Assembly (NCBI GenBank): GCA_951800685.1
Contig: CATOJY010000003.1
Coordinates: 62,001 to 126,000, forward strand
Reading direction: 5' to 3'
Origin: an uncultured Lachnospiraceae bacterium
Lineage (GTDB): Bacteria; Bacillota; Clostridia; Lachnospirales; Lachnospiraceae
DNA length: 64,000 bases
Below, piece after piece: positions 52,645-62,405 of this stretch; position 1 is the stretch's first letter; each line of letters begins with the position of its first letter. The notes below the pieces were generated by a model that was not told where the DNA came from, did not search any database, and saw nothing but the letters and a program-made list of their open reading frames with translations. The position numbers and the translations under genes are program-made.

Positions 52645-55566
52645 TTAATGGAACAGATACACGATCTCTTCAAATCTTTCTTCATTTTCTTTAATCTTCT
52701 CTTCATTCCCAACAACACATAAACAATCGTCTTCAATAAAGGCACGGATATAAGCCGCCAGTCCCCGGATCGTATCCACATCTGCCATAAGCACCTCATC
52801 CCTGGCCTTTTGCATCTGTTCATAACTATAATGCGTCATATAACCGGTCAGAGAATAAATTCCCTTTGCTGCCGGCGTCAACGGCATATCCATCTCGCTG
52901 ACCGCACCGATAACATACTGCGTCATTGTCCTCTCATCCGCCTCGAAATGGGCAATATACTCCGCCGCTTTCTCGTACACGTCAATCGTTTTCTCCAGAT
53001 TCGGATCCCGATAGGAGACGAAGTAACTTTCGCCCGACTTGCCGAAGTTACACATACACCCGTAAGCGCCGCCCTTCACACGCACCTGTGTCCATAGATA
53101 ATCGTACCCCATCAACACACGCAGCACGCGCAGCGCACCATGGTAAGACAACCCCTTTTTCTCAAAATTACCTGCACGGCAAACATATTGGATCTGCGCT
53201 GAAGACATAAAGCCTTCGTTTTTCTTGACCGGTACCGGATCATATCCAGCATTCTTCACCGGCTCTTGATACAGTTTCTCCTTAAAGTTTTCGATCAGCG
53301 TCTCGATACCCGCCAGACCTTCCGCTTGCGCCGTATAGTCCACCAACAGATTCTCCGGGCGGAAAATATAACGTACCACCTGCTGCAGGTTCGCCATCAG
53401 CTCGCCTTTTCTTCCTTCAAAATCTTTCTCAAGGTTTTCTAACAACCTATAGAAAGGAATCCCGTTTATGTGTTCTAATACCATCGCCGGCTTCGAGAAA
53501 TAAGCCATCGCCCTGCCTGCCGCCAGCGAATGCCCTGCCGACATCATGCTCGCCTGCTTGCAGGAACGTGCCTCCGCCACCAGCTCATAGAGACGCTTCT
53601 CATCCGTATAGTCGGATTTTGTCATAATCTCCTCTGCCAATGCAAAAGCCTTGGGAAGATTCTCATATAAAACCTTTATTTTCAGGTCAAAAGTCGCCGT
53701 ATAACGTTCCAGATCCCGTGCATCCGTGTAAGTATTTACCGCAGGAGCAACCCCGCCTGTCTGCAGGTTGATCTCATTATACAAGTCGCTGTAACTGTAA
53801 TTCTCTGTATTGACCAATCCCAGCACCGTCTTGAGAATGCCCACATAAGGGAACAATTCTTCCGGCACCTGCCGCAGATCAAACAAAAAGCGAAGATAAC
53901 CAATTCCATTGGTGTAGGTCTCATGATATAAGAGCACCGTATCGCCTACTCGTTTCTCCTCGTTGATATAAGGCATGGCCTCTTTCTTCAAGTCTTCTCT
54001 CTCAAGCAGCGGAATCTTCTCCAGATCCTCCTTCGCGCTCAGCTCTTCTTGATACTGTCTGAGCTCTTCTGTCTCCCGAACGATCTGTGCAATCATATCA
54101 CTGTTCATAGCGGCTTTCTTCTTCGCTAATTCCTCCGCAAGCGCCTTTTCTTTCCTTCCGGTCAATCCTTTAACAGGTTTCACCACCACCACGCTCTTGT
54201 GTGGATTCTTAAGCAGGCTTTCTCTGATCAGATCCTCATAATAAGAAGTCCTTGTCTCTTTCTTTAATTCCTGATAAACATGCAGCAGCTCTACTGCTGT
54301 AAAAGGCTTGCTGTCATCATACAGCCACGTCTCTAACATCTGCAGCCCATACATAAGTCCTTTCGGATAGGAGCCAAAATCTGCTTCCCTGTACTTAAAT
54401 TCACTGCTGTTTAGGCTGGCCTTGATCGCCTTCCGGTTCAGTCCTCTTTCCGACATCTCCTGAAGCGTTTCTTCTATGATGCGGATAAACGCTTCCTTCT
54501 GCTCTGCATTGGCATTCTTCGCAATCACAGAAAAATAAGGCTGTTTCACACCTGTATCATACAGACAACTCAGATCGGTTCCGATGCCTGCATCAAGAAG
54601 GGCCTGTTTGACAGGTGCTCCCGGTACCGAACAGAGCACGTCCGCCAGAACGCCAAAACCATTGCAGAATTTGGGATCCGGCATTTCTCCCAGAGAGACA
54701 TTATAAGCCAGATACGTATTATCCTGTTCCGACTCGCTTTCCATGATCGAATATTCTTTCTCTACATATCTCATACCCTGGAAAGGCGCTTCTGTCTCCA
54801 ATACAGAATCTACTGCCAGTTCATCATACTTGGAAAGATACTCTTCATCAATATACCGGAGTTTCTCCTCCATATCCATATTTCCATACAGATAGAGGTA
54901 ACTGTTAGATGGATGGTAATATCTCTTATGAAAAGCCAGAAACTCCTCATACGTAAGCTGCGGGATTACATCTGGGTCACCGCCTGACTCCACGGCATAA
55001 GCTGTATGCGGATACAGCGAGTTCATAATCTCCCTCTCCAGCACATCATCTGGTGAGGAATAGGCCCCCTTCATCTCACTGTATACAACGCCGTTGATCG
55101 TTAACGCATCCTCAGCGTCTTCCATCTCATAATGCCAGGCCTCCTGTTTAAAGATCTTCTCTTCATGGTAAATATTCGGATGAAAAACTGCATCCAAATA
55201 AACATCCATCAGATTCTGGAAATCCTTATCATTGCAGCTTGCCACAGGATACACTGTCTTGTCAGGATAGGTCATCGCATTCAAAAATGTATTCAAAGAC
55301 CCCTTCGCCAGCTCAATAAATGGATCCTTCACGGGAAACTTGTCCGATCCACACAGCACCGTATGTTCCACGATATGCGCTACTCCCGTACTATCCTTCG
55401 GCGGCGTTCGAAACCCAATATAAAATACCTTATTCTCGTCATCATTCGACAAAAGCGCCACCCTTGCTCCCGTCTTATTATGTCTCAGCAGATAACTGAC
55501 CGAATTGAGATCTCTGATGTCTCTTCTCTCGATCACCGTATAAGCCTGTAATTGTTCTAACTGCAT
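52645..55566 (-). CDS. M16C metallopeptidase (PreP-like)
   Basis: A zinc peptidase of 973 residues. The inverted zinc motif HxxEH is in GVAHIVEHTVLCGSDKFPVK, with the downstream Glu in NGVVYSEMKGAYSS. Four M16 repeats fold into two halves, as in presequence protease and B. subtilis-like relatives. There is no signal peptide, so it should act on peptides in the cytoplasm. The frame extends to 55617; ATG 55566 gives the family start MQLEQLQAYTVIE. It has its own promoter and opens the run of genes to era. Confidence 0.92.
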   Translation of the reverse strand: MQLEQLQAYTVIERRDIRDLNSVSYLLRHNKTGARVALLSNDDENKVFYIGFRTPPKDSTGVAHIVEHTVLCGSDKFPVKDPFIELAKGSLNTFLNAMTYPDKTVYPVASCNDKDFQNLMDVYLDAVFHPNIYHEEKIFKQEAWHYEMEDAEDALTINGVVYSEMKGAYSSPDDVLEREIMNSLYPHTAYAVESGGDPDVIPQLTYEEFLAFHKRYYHPSNSYLYLYGNMDMEEKLRYIDEEYLSKYDELAVDSVLETEAPFQGMRYVEKEYSIMESESEQDNTYLAYNVSLGEMPDPKFCNGFGVLADVLCSVPGAPVKQALLDAGIGTDLSCLYDTGVKQPYFSVIAKNANAEQKEAFIRIIEETLQEMSERGLNRKAIKASLNSSEFKYREADFGSYPKGLMYGLQMLETWLYDDSKPFTAVELLHVYQELKKETRTSYYEDLIRESLLKNPHKSVVVVKPVKGLTGRKEKALAEELAKKKAAMNSDMIAQIVRETEELRQYQEELSAKEDLEKIPLLEREDLKKEAMPYINEEKRVGDTVLLYHETYTNGIGYLRFLFDLRQVPEELFPYVGILKTVLGLVNTENYSYSDLYNEINLQTGGVAPAVNTYTDARDLERYTATFDLKIKVLYENLPKAFALAEEIMTKSDYTDEKRLYELVAEARSCKQASMMSAGHSLAAGRAMAYFSKPAMVLEHINGIPFYRLLENLEKDFEGRKGELMANLQQVVRYIFRPENLLVDYTAQAEGLAGIETLIENFKEKLYQEPVKNAGYDPVPVKKNEGFMSSAQIQYVCRAGNFEKKGLSYHGALRVLRVLMGYDYLWTQVRVKGGAYGCMCNFGKSGESYFVSYRDPNLEKTIDVYEKAAEYIAHFEADERTMTQYVIGAVSEMDMPLTPAAKGIYSLTGYMTHYSYEQMQKARDEVLMADVDTIRGLAAYIRAFIEDDCLCVVGNEEKIKENEERFEEIVYLFH

Positions 55567-55603
55567 AACCTGTGTAAACTCCTTTCGTTTGCATATACCA
55601 TAT

Positions 55604-55632
55604 AGTATACCACCCAATCCTGAAATTAGTAA
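55604..55632 (-). promoter_or_regulatory. promoter of the M16C peptidase gene
   Basis: Minus strand TTACTA (55627-55632) and TATACT (55604-55609), spacer 17 bp, with TGG before the -10. It directly follows the upstream terminator. Confidence 0.55.
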
Positions 55633-55644
55633 AGTAAACCCGTT

Positions 55645-55676
55645 ATGAAAATACCCTGCAAAGCTGCAGGGTATTT
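55645..55676 (-). terminator. terminator after the 140-residue gene
   Basis: Perfect 12-bp arms AAATACCCTGCA (55649-55660) and TGCAGGGTATTT (55665-55676) around AAGC. The minus-strand side runs into a short T tract. Confidence 0.85.
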
Positions 55677-55677
55677 C

Positions 55678-56100
55678 TCAAACACTAAATGACATCAAAG
55701 CCAGTTTCGACAACATCAATTCCTGTACAATAATCCCTAATTTCTTCTTCTGTGCAAGATTCATCCCAACCAGCTCATCCAACTTCAATACCTTATTCAC
55801 GTAAATCACTTCGGACCTTCCAAAAATCCGCTTCTTCTCTTCCAGCATACTCACTTTAACTCTGGCCTTAAGCTGCTTATAAGTCTTATAAGAAAACTGT
55901 TCCGGCGTCATATAATATAACTGGCTCTCTAAAGTCGTCTCTTTATCGGTATCTTTCAGAATATAGTGTTCCACTATACTCTTGTATTTGAAAGTTACCA
56001 TCTCATCCTCTAAAATCTCCTGGTAGCTGTATTTCGTCCCCAGGTACAAAGAACCTGTGTCCTGCATAAAATATTTAAAATCCCTGTTCTGATCCTCCAC
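55678..56100 (-). CDS. unknown 140-residue protein
   Basis: I do not recognise it. It has no membrane segment or signal peptide. It starts at GTG with AAGGTGG upstream. YFMQDTGSLYLGTKYSYQEI and SYKTYKQLKARVKVSMLEEK stand out, the second basic. It follows the sigma-like gene by 63 bp and ends at a terminator, so it is the last gene of a three-gene unit with the rhomboid-like and sigma-like proteins. Confidence 0.75.
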   Translation of the reverse strand: MEDQNRDFKYFMQDTGSLYLGTKYSYQEILEDEMVTFKYKSIVEHYILKDTDKETTLESQLYYMTPEQFSYKTYKQLKARVKVSMLEEKKRIFGRSEVIYVNKVLKLDELVGMNLAQKKKLGIIVQELMLSKLALMSFSV

Positions 56101-56163
56101 CGCGCCACCACCTTACCTGTTGTATATCTTCCACCAAATGACATGTTATAAGATCTAATACCG

Positions 56164-56907
56164 TTAGTGAGACAAAGAGTCGATCCTATCCCCGCTCATA
56201 CGAATGGCATCCTCGATGGCACGCCTGCTCAGTCCAGATTCCTGCATCACTTCCTCGACTGTCACTTTCCTGTGCAGCTCCTCATACAATTCATCTGCCG
56301 CTTTGGCCACTTTATTGACCTTATCAAGGATCTTCTGATCCTTCCTGACCTCTTCCGCATTCTGTGCGATATATTCTTCCATGGCATCCATGATCATCTT
56401 ACCAAGCATGCCCTGGGCTTCAGATGCATGTTCCAGTGCGCCCAGCATCGTGACACCCGCCGCTACTGCCACATTGCCTTCCCCAATCAGATCTTCCAGG
56501 AAAACACCCTGTCCTGCGTAAAGCTTTGCAATTTCTGCCACCTCAGGAAGATACAGCTGGATCAACCTGTTTCTCGCATCCACATCCCCAGCCATCGCCG
56601 ACAGTGTAATTGCTTCCTGCTCTCCACCAGATACCTCTGGCAATTCCTGCAGTGCTTCTAAATAAGCAGACAGGTAATCCAGATCCTCCGGCTCCAGATA
56701 AGCATCCAAATCCACCGGCTCACCGACTCCGATCCTGCGCTGATGCAGATAGTCATATACCATATTCATCTGTTCCTCGCCGAAAGCAAGAGGTGCAAAC
56801 ATTTCTTCCACCTGCTCCTTTAAGATACAGTTGCCCTGTTCCTTTGCTTTCTTCCTAACCTGCTCCAGGGTCTTCGCAAATAGGATCTCCTTGTTTCCTG
56901 TACTCAC
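56164..56907 (-). CDS. degenerate sigma-70-like protein lacking promoter-recognition regions
   Basis: The 247 residues line up with part of a primary sigma factor. An N-terminal region resembles 1.1 (EEQMNMVYDYLHQRRIGV). Regions 1.2-2.2 follow, with DARNRLIQLYLPEVAEIAKL and FLEDLIGEGNVAV, the core-polymerase-binding surface. The expected aromatic 2.3-2.4 helix (KFSTYATWWIRQAI in primary sigmas) is replaced by GMLGKMIMDAMEEYIAQN. A region 3-like end (KVTVEEVMQESGLSRRAIED) closes the protein, and region 4 is absent. So it may bind core polymerase without recognising promoters. GTG start with AGGAGG overlapping the rhomboid-like stop. Confidence 0.8.
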   Translation of the reverse strand: MSTGNKEILFAKTLEQVRKKAKEQGNCILKEQVEEMFAPLAFGEEQMNMVYDYLHQRRIGVGEPVDLDAYLEPEDLDYLSAYLEALQELPEVSGGEQEAITLSAMAGDVDARNRLIQLYLPEVAEIAKLYAGQGVFLEDLIGEGNVAVAAGVTMLGALEHASEAQGMLGKMIMDAMEEYIAQNAEEVRKDQKILDKVNKVAKAADELYEELHRKVTVEEVMQESGLSRRAIEDAIRMSGDRIDSLSH

Positions 56908-56916
56908 GCTTCCTCC

Positions 56917-57789
56917 TTATGACCTGTGTACATGCGTATGCGTATATAAATGTTCTTCACAATACTCATAGTTTCCATCACACTTAGAACAAAAACGAAA
57001 CTGCAATTCCGGGTGGTCTACTTCCGTCCGTCCACAGACCGCACATTTATGCCTTGTGCCCCCTGTACTACGTTTCACATCCCGCTTGAATTCCTGTCTC
57101 CTATGAATCTGTTTCGGATTCAGATGCGCCATATGACGCGATGTCACAAAGAACACCATAAAATTAAGCAGGGAAGCAACAATCGCAAACTTACCGACTA
57201 CACCCACCTGTAAGAACATAAACACCAGCATAACACCATCTATGATCCCCAGCCACTTCACCTTGACCGGCAGAAACAACATCAGCAGTACTTCCACCTC
57301 CGGGAAGGTAGCAGCAAAGGCAAGGAAGATCGACATATTGATGTAATAGGTATTGAAACTTAAGGAACTTGTCAGGAAAAAAATCTCCGGTCCAACGGAA
57401 GCGATCCCGTCAGGATAAAAAATATAATGATATCCCATCATCAAAAAACTGCCCACTATGGTAAAAAGCATTCCCTGAAACATATAGACATTATACCGGT
57501 AAGTCCCCCAGGCCCGCTCTAACGTAGTGCCAACCCAGTAATAGAAGTACAGCATAATCAAGGTAAGAAAGAGATTACCACTTTCCATCGGGATCATAAT
57601 CCACGTAAAAAGTCTCCAGATCTGTCCATGCAGGATCGCATAAGGATCCAATGTCATATATAAGAGCAACGTGCCGCCTCCGCCAAACCTTGACAGCACA
57701 TAGCCCAAAGCATAACACAACACCAACACCAAAGAGAGATTTTTAATTGCATATTTCCCAAATTTACGTTCAAAAGAACTCATTTTCAT
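56917..57789 (-). CDS. rhomboid-like membrane protein with C-terminal zinc ribbon, catalytic residues not seen
   Basis: About six membrane segments in 290 residues. HGQIWRLFTWIMIP and YWVGTTLERAWGTYRYNVYM match the L1 loop and TM2 pattern of rhomboids. The GxSG serine motif and the TM6 histidine are not found, so it may be an inactive relative. After the helices is a basic linker (HRRQEFKRDVKR) and a metal-binding tail CAVCGRTEVDH...FCSKCDGN...CEEH...HTHVH. ATG 57789 is chosen over TTG at 57816. It lies 9 bp before the sigma-like gene. Confidence 0.75.
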   Translation of the reverse strand: MKMSSFERKFGKYAIKNLSLVLVLCYALGYVLSRFGGGGTLLLYMTLDPYAILHGQIWRLFTWIMIPMESGNLFLTLIMLYFYYWVGTTLERAWGTYRYNVYMFQGMLFTIVGSFLMMGYHYIFYPDGIASVGPEIFFLTSSLSFNTYYINMSIFLAFAATFPEVEVLLMLFLPVKVKWLGIIDGVMLVFMFLQVGVVGKFAIVASLLNFMVFFVTSRHMAHLNPKQIHRRQEFKRDVKRSTGGTRHKCAVCGRTEVDHPELQFRFCSKCDGNYEYCEEHLYTHTHVHRS

Positions 57790-57957
57790 TTTATGACCAC
57801 GCCTTTCATCACGCAACGTATTTTCAGTTACAAAACTGAATACATTTTATCATTCCTCTTTTTAAAAGTAAACGTTGCAGCTTTCAAAAATGCAGAAGTA
57901 ATAAAAATTTTATAAATGTAACCCAAAAATCTTAACACTTTACCAACAATTAGCCGA

Positions 57958-57986
57958 TTGCTTTTTACAAAACAGTGTCGTATAAT
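57958..57986 (+). promoter_or_regulatory. promoter of the giant activase-like gene
   Basis: TTGCTT (57958-57963) and TATAAT (57981-57986), spacer 17 bp. The leader of about 90 nt has a small CCGTC/GACGG hairpin near 57996. Confidence 0.65.
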
Positions 57987-58083
57987 GACAGAGTCCGTCG
58001 GGACGGTCCTTCTTATTATTATGTATTGTTACAGACATTCAATCACTTTAAGGAAACCTAAAAGATAAGGAGTGAAATCTGAA

Positions 58084-61000
58084 ATGAGTGAGATGCAGTA
58101 TACTCTTGGTATTGATATCGGTTCCACAACCGTGAAGATCGCGATTCTTGATCAGAGGCAGCAAATACTCTTCTCCGACTATCGAAGACACTTTGCAAAC
58201 ATAAGAGAGACACTTGCTGATCTGTTACAAAAAGCTTACAACAAGCTGGGAAATCTGGTGATCCATCCGATGATCACCGGCTCTGGCGGCTTAACACTGG
58301 CTAACCATCTGCAGATTCCTTTCATACAAGAAGTCATCGCCGTTTCCACTTCTCTGCAGACCTTTGCCCCCGTCACCGATGTGGCCATTGAACTAGGGGG
58401 AGAAGATGCCAAAATCATCTATTTTGAAGATGGTAATGTGGAACAGCGCATGAACGGTATCTGCGCCGGAGGCACAGGTTCTTTTATCGACCAGATGGCT
58501 TCCCTTTTGCAGACAGATGCCCCTGGACTGAATGAATATGCCAGAAACTACCATTCCCTGTACACCATTGCGGCAAGATGCGGCGTTTTCGCCAAGTCCG
58601 ATATCCAACCGTTGATCAACGAAGGGGCTACGAAAGAAGACTTATCCGCCTCCATTTTCCAGGCTGTCGTAAACCAGACAATCAGCGGCCTTGCCTGCGG
58701 CAAGCCGATCCGCGGTCATGTCGCCTTTCTTGGCGGTCCCTTACATTTTCTGTCGGAATTAAAACAATCTTTTATCCGCACACTGAAATTGGATGAGGAA
58801 CACATTATTGATCTGGATAATTCTCATCTGTTTGCTGCTATCGGTTCGGCCCTGAATGCAAAAGAGGACACTTTCTACAGTATGGAAGAAATGACCAACA
58901 AACTTTCTTCCGATATAAAAATGGAATTTGAAGTAGAACGCATGGAACCACTGTTTGCTTCTCAGAAAGAATACTCTGCTTTCCGAAACCGGCATTCCAG
59001 CCATCATGTGTCTACTGCCGACCTATCTACCTACAACGGCAAATGTTTCCTGGGAATCGATGCTGGTTCCACCACAACGAAGGTAGCGTTGGTAGGTGAA
59101 GACGGTTCCCTGCTCTATTCCTTTTACAGCAGTAATGACGGCAGTCCTTTAAAGACCGCCATCCGCTCCTTAAAGGAAATCTATGCTCTTCTGCCAGAGA
59201 ATGTGACTATTGTCCGCTCCTGTTCTACCGGTTATGGAGAAGCGTTAATGAAAGCCGCTTTTCTCTTAGACGACGGGGAAGTGGAGACGGTAGCCCACTA
59301 CTATGCTGCCGCTTTCTTTGACCCGCAAGTAGACTGCATTCTGGATATCGGCGGCCAGGATATGAAATGCATTAAAATCAAAAATCAGACTGTAGACAGC
59401 GTACAGCTCAACGAAGCTTGTTCTTCCGGCTGCGGCTCTTTTATTGAAACCTTCGCTAAATCTCTGAATTACAGCGTGGACGACTTTGCCAAGGCGGCTC
59501 TTTTCGCGGAACATCCTATCGACTTAGGTACCCGCTGTACCGTGTTCATGAACTCTAAGGTAAAGCAGGCCCAGAAGGAAGGTGCATCCGTGTCCGATAT
59601 CTCCGCCGGCCTTGCCTACTCAGTGATCAAGAATGCTCTTTTTAAAGTGATCAAAGTATCCGACGCTTCGGAATTGGGTAAGAATATTGTCGTACAAGGT
59701 GGCACTTTCTACAATGATGCTGTTCTGCGAAGTTTCGAAAAGATTGCGGACTGTCAGGCAATCCGTCCCGATATCGCCGGCATCATGGGCGCATTCGGTT
59801 CTGCCTTAATCGCCAGAGAACGTTATCAGGAAGGTTCCCATACCTCCATGCTAAGCATCGAACAGATCATGAATCTGCAGTTCGAAACCAGTATGGCGAA
59901 ATGCAAAGGCTGTACCAACAACTGTCGTCTCACCATTAATAAATTTACGGGTGGACGTCAGTACATCTCCGGTAACCGCTGTGAACGTGGTATTGGCAAA
60001 CCCCGCAATGAAAACGGCATGCCAAATCTTTACGAATATAAGCTCAAAAGACTCTTTTCCTATGAACCACTATCGCCAGACCAGGCACCAAGAGGAACCG
60101 TCGGCATTCCACGTGTTCTGAATATGTACGAAAACTATCCCTTCTGGTTCACCTTCTTCACGAAGCTGGGCTTCCGGGTTGTGCTTTCTCCCAGCTCCAA
60201 CCGCAAGATTTACGAACTGGGAATCGAATCCATCCCCAGTGAATCAGAATGCTATCCTGCTAAACTGGCCCATGGCCATGTTTCCTGGCTGATCAACCAG
60301 AAAGTAGATTTCATCTTCTATCCGGCTCTCTTTTATGAACGTGATGAATTTCACGAGGCAAACAACCATTACAACTGCCCGATCGTTACCTCCTATTCAG
60401 AGAATATCAAGAATAACGTGGAGGAGATTGGACGCGGTGAGGTCGTATTCCGCAACCCTTTTCTATCCTTTCGTGATCTGCAGACAGTCACATCTGCACT
60501 CACCAGAGAATTCCGTGAACTGCCTGTCACTGCAGTGATGGACGCTGCCTTGGCCGCCTGGAACGAACTGGAACAGGCCAGGCAGGACATGCGCACGAAA
60601 GGTGAAGAGGTTCTGCACTTTCTAAAAGAAAACCATAAGCGCGGTATCGTGCTTGCCGGCCGGCCTTACCATATTGATCCAGAGATCAACCACGGCATCC
60701 CAGAATTGATCAATTCTTATGGTCTTGCCGTATTAACCGAAGATTCTGTATCCCATCTGGCGAAACCAGAACGTCCCCTGATCGTCTCTGATCAATGGAT
60801 GTATCATTCCCGGCTGTATGCCGCCGCCAGTTATGTAAAGACGAGAGACGACCTGGATCTGATCCAGCTCAACTCCTTCGGCTGTGGTCTGGATGCCGTA
60901 ACTACGGACCAGGTGAACGATATTTTGTCAGGCTCTGATAAAATCTATACCTGTCTTAAGATCGATGAAGTCAACAATCTTGGAGCCGCCAGGATCCGGA

Positions 61001-62331
61001 TCCGTTCATTACTCTCTGCTATCAAAGTCAAAGAACAGAAGAACAAACAGCGGACGATCCGTTCCAGCGCCATCACGAAGGTGCCTTTTACTGAAGAAAT
61101 GCGCAAAGAATATACCATTCTCTGCCCCCAGATGTCTCCAATCCACTTCGAAATCTTACAGGCTGGATTTGAAGCCTGTGGTTATCATTTTGAAGTACTC
61201 AACAACGACAACCGGCACGCTGTAGATGTGGGACTGAAATATGTAAATAATGACGCATGTTATCCTTCTCTTATTGTTGTAGGACAGATTATGGACGCTC
61301 TGCTCTCCGGCAGGTATGACCTGAACAAGGTTGCAGTCGTTATGACGCAGACTGGCGGTGGGTGCCGCGCTACCAACTATATTGGATTCATCAGACGTGC
61401 ATTGGAGAAAGCTGGCATGCCGCAGATTCCTGTCATTTCGCTGAATCTCGCAGGAATAGAGAGTAATCCTGGTTTCCATTTGAATGCCGAGCTGCTTCTG
61501 CGTGCTGCCTACAGCGTACTCTTCGGGGATATCTTCATGCGCTGCGTCTACCGCATGCGCCCTTACGAGAAGGAACCCGGTTCCGTGGATCGGCTTCATC
61601 AGGAATGGGTCGCAAAATGCCGTCAATTTGTAACCAGAAAACACATGTGTTATTTTACTTTCTGTAAGATGTGCAGACAGATTATACGCGACTTTGACGC
61701 TATTCCCATCCATACAGATATAGTCAAACCAAGAGTTGGTATTGTAGGCGAGATTCTGGTGAAGTTCGCCCCTGCCGCCAACAATCATCTTGTGGAATTA
61801 CTGGAATCTGAAGGTGCAGAAGCTGTGGTTCCTGACCTGTTGGATTTTATGCTCTACTGCTTTTACAACCAGATCTACAAGGCAGATTATTTGGGAACTT
61901 CCAAGAAAGCTGCTCTGCTTTCCAGGTTTGGCATCTATACGCTGGAAAAGATGCGCAGCTCTGCCGCAAAGGCTTTTGAAAAGAGCAGACATTTTGCCCC
62001 ACCGGTAAGTATTTACCAGCTTGTCAAATATGCTGAACCTATCGTCAATATCGGTAATCAGACCGGAGAAGGCTGGTTCCTGACCGGAGAGATGGTAGAG
62101 CTGATCCACAGCGATGTCAACAATATCGTCTGCACACAGCCTTTTGGTTGTCTGCCCAATCATGTTGTTGGCAAAGGTGTGATCAAGGAACTGCGAAAAC
62201 GCTTTCCTCTCTCCAACATTGTGGCTATTGATTACGATCCAGGCGCCAGCGAAGTCAATCAGCTTAACCGAATCAAATTGATGCTTTCCACCGCCCAAAA
62301 AAATTTAAAAAAGAAAAAACAGGAACAATAA
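58084..62331 (+). CDS. giant 2-hydroxyacyl-CoA dehydratase activase-like protein
   Basis: A 1415-residue fusion. Two ASKHA/BadF-type ATPase domains sit in tandem (TLGIDIGSTTVKIAILD near 6 and FLGIDAGSTTTKVALVG near 320). Each has Cys motifs of the activator family (GICAGGTGSFID, CGVFAKSDIQ; then CSSGCGSFIE, CTVFMNSKVK). A KCKGCTNNCRLTI cluster follows, then a DUF2229 region (ESECYPAKLAHGHV) and a C-terminal dehydratase-subunit-like half (CYPSLIVVGQIMDALLSG). Activators are normally homodimers of about 260 residues holding one [4Fe-4S]; here both halves are in one chain. The substrate is unknown. AAGGAG 11 nt before ATG 58084; the GTG at 58072 overlaps it. Confidence 0.88.
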   Translation: MSEMQYTLGIDIGSTTVKIAILDQRQQILFSDYRRHFANIRETLADLLQKAYNKLGNLVIHPMITGSGGLTLANHLQIPFIQEVIAVSTSLQTFAPVTDVAIELGGEDAKIIYFEDGNVEQRMNGICAGGTGSFIDQMASLLQTDAPGLNEYARNYHSLYTIAARCGVFAKSDIQPLINEGATKEDLSASIFQAVVNQTISGLACGKPIRGHVAFLGGPLHFLSELKQSFIRTLKLDEEHIIDLDNSHLFAAIGSALNAKEDTFYSMEEMTNKLSSDIKMEFEVERMEPLFASQKEYSAFRNRHSSHHVSTADLSTYNGKCFLGIDAGSTTTKVALVGEDGSLLYSFYSSNDGSPLKTAIRSLKEIYALLPENVTIVRSCSTGYGEALMKAAFLLDDGEVETVAHYYAAAFFDPQVDCILDIGGQDMKCIKIKNQTVDSVQLNEACSSGCGSFIETFAKSLNYSVDDFAKAALFAEHPIDLGTRCTVFMNSKVKQAQKEGASVSDISAGLAYSVIKNALFKVIKVSDASELGKNIVVQGGTFYNDAVLRSFEKIADCQAIRPDIAGIMGAFGSALIARERYQEGSHTSMLSIEQIMNLQFETSMAKCKGCTNNCRLTINKFTGGRQYISGNRCERGIGKPRNENGMPNLYEYKLKRLFSYEPLSPDQAPRGTVGIPRVLNMYENYPFWFTFFTKLGFRVVLSPSSNRKIYELGIESIPSESECYPAKLAHGHVSWLINQKVDFIFYPALFYERDEFHEANNHYNCPIVTSYSENIKNNVEEIGRGEVVFRNPFLSFRDLQTVTSALTREFRELPVTAVMDAALAAWNELEQARQDMRTKGEEVLHFLKENHKRGIVLAGRPYHIDPEINHGIPELINSYGLAVLTEDSVSHLAKPERPLIVSDQWMYHSRLYAAASYVKTRDDLDLIQLNSFGCGLDAVTTDQVNDILSGSDKIYTCLKIDEVNNLGAARIRIRSLLSAIKVKEQKNKQRTIRSSAITKVPFTEEMRKEYTILCPQMSPIHFEILQAGFEACGYHFEVLNNDNRHAVDVGLKYVNNDACYPSLIVVGQIMDALLSGRYDLNKVAVVMTQTGGGCRATNYIGFIRRALEKAGMPQIPVISLNLAGIESNPGFHLNAELLLRAAYSVLFGDIFMRCVYRMRPYEKEPGSVDRLHQEWVAKCRQFVTRKHMCYFTFCKMCRQIIRDFDAIPIHTDIVKPRVGIVGEILVKFAPAANNHLVELLESEGAEAVVPDLLDFMLYCFYNQIYKADYLGTSKKAALLSRFGIYTLEKMRSSAAKAFEKSRHFAPPVSIYQLVKYAEPIVNIGNQTGEGWFLTGEMVELIHSDVNNIVCTQPFGCLPNHVVGKGVIKELRKRFPLSNIVAIDYDPGASEVNQLNRIKLMLSTAQKNLKKKKQEQ

Positions 62332-62332
62332 A

Positions 62333-62386
62333 AATATCCTCAGAATGCTGGATCCAAAAAGATCCACATTCTGAGGATATTCTTTT
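62333..62386. terminator. two-way terminator after the activase-like gene
   Basis: 15-bp perfect arms AATATCCTCAGAATG (62333-62347) and CATTCTGAGGATATT (62367-62381) with an inner TGGATC/GATCCA stem. Plus strand is followed by CTTTTCTTC and the minus strand by a T run, so it serves both converging units. Confidence 0.9.
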
Positions 62387-62405
62387 CTTCTATTGATAAA
62401 TGTGC

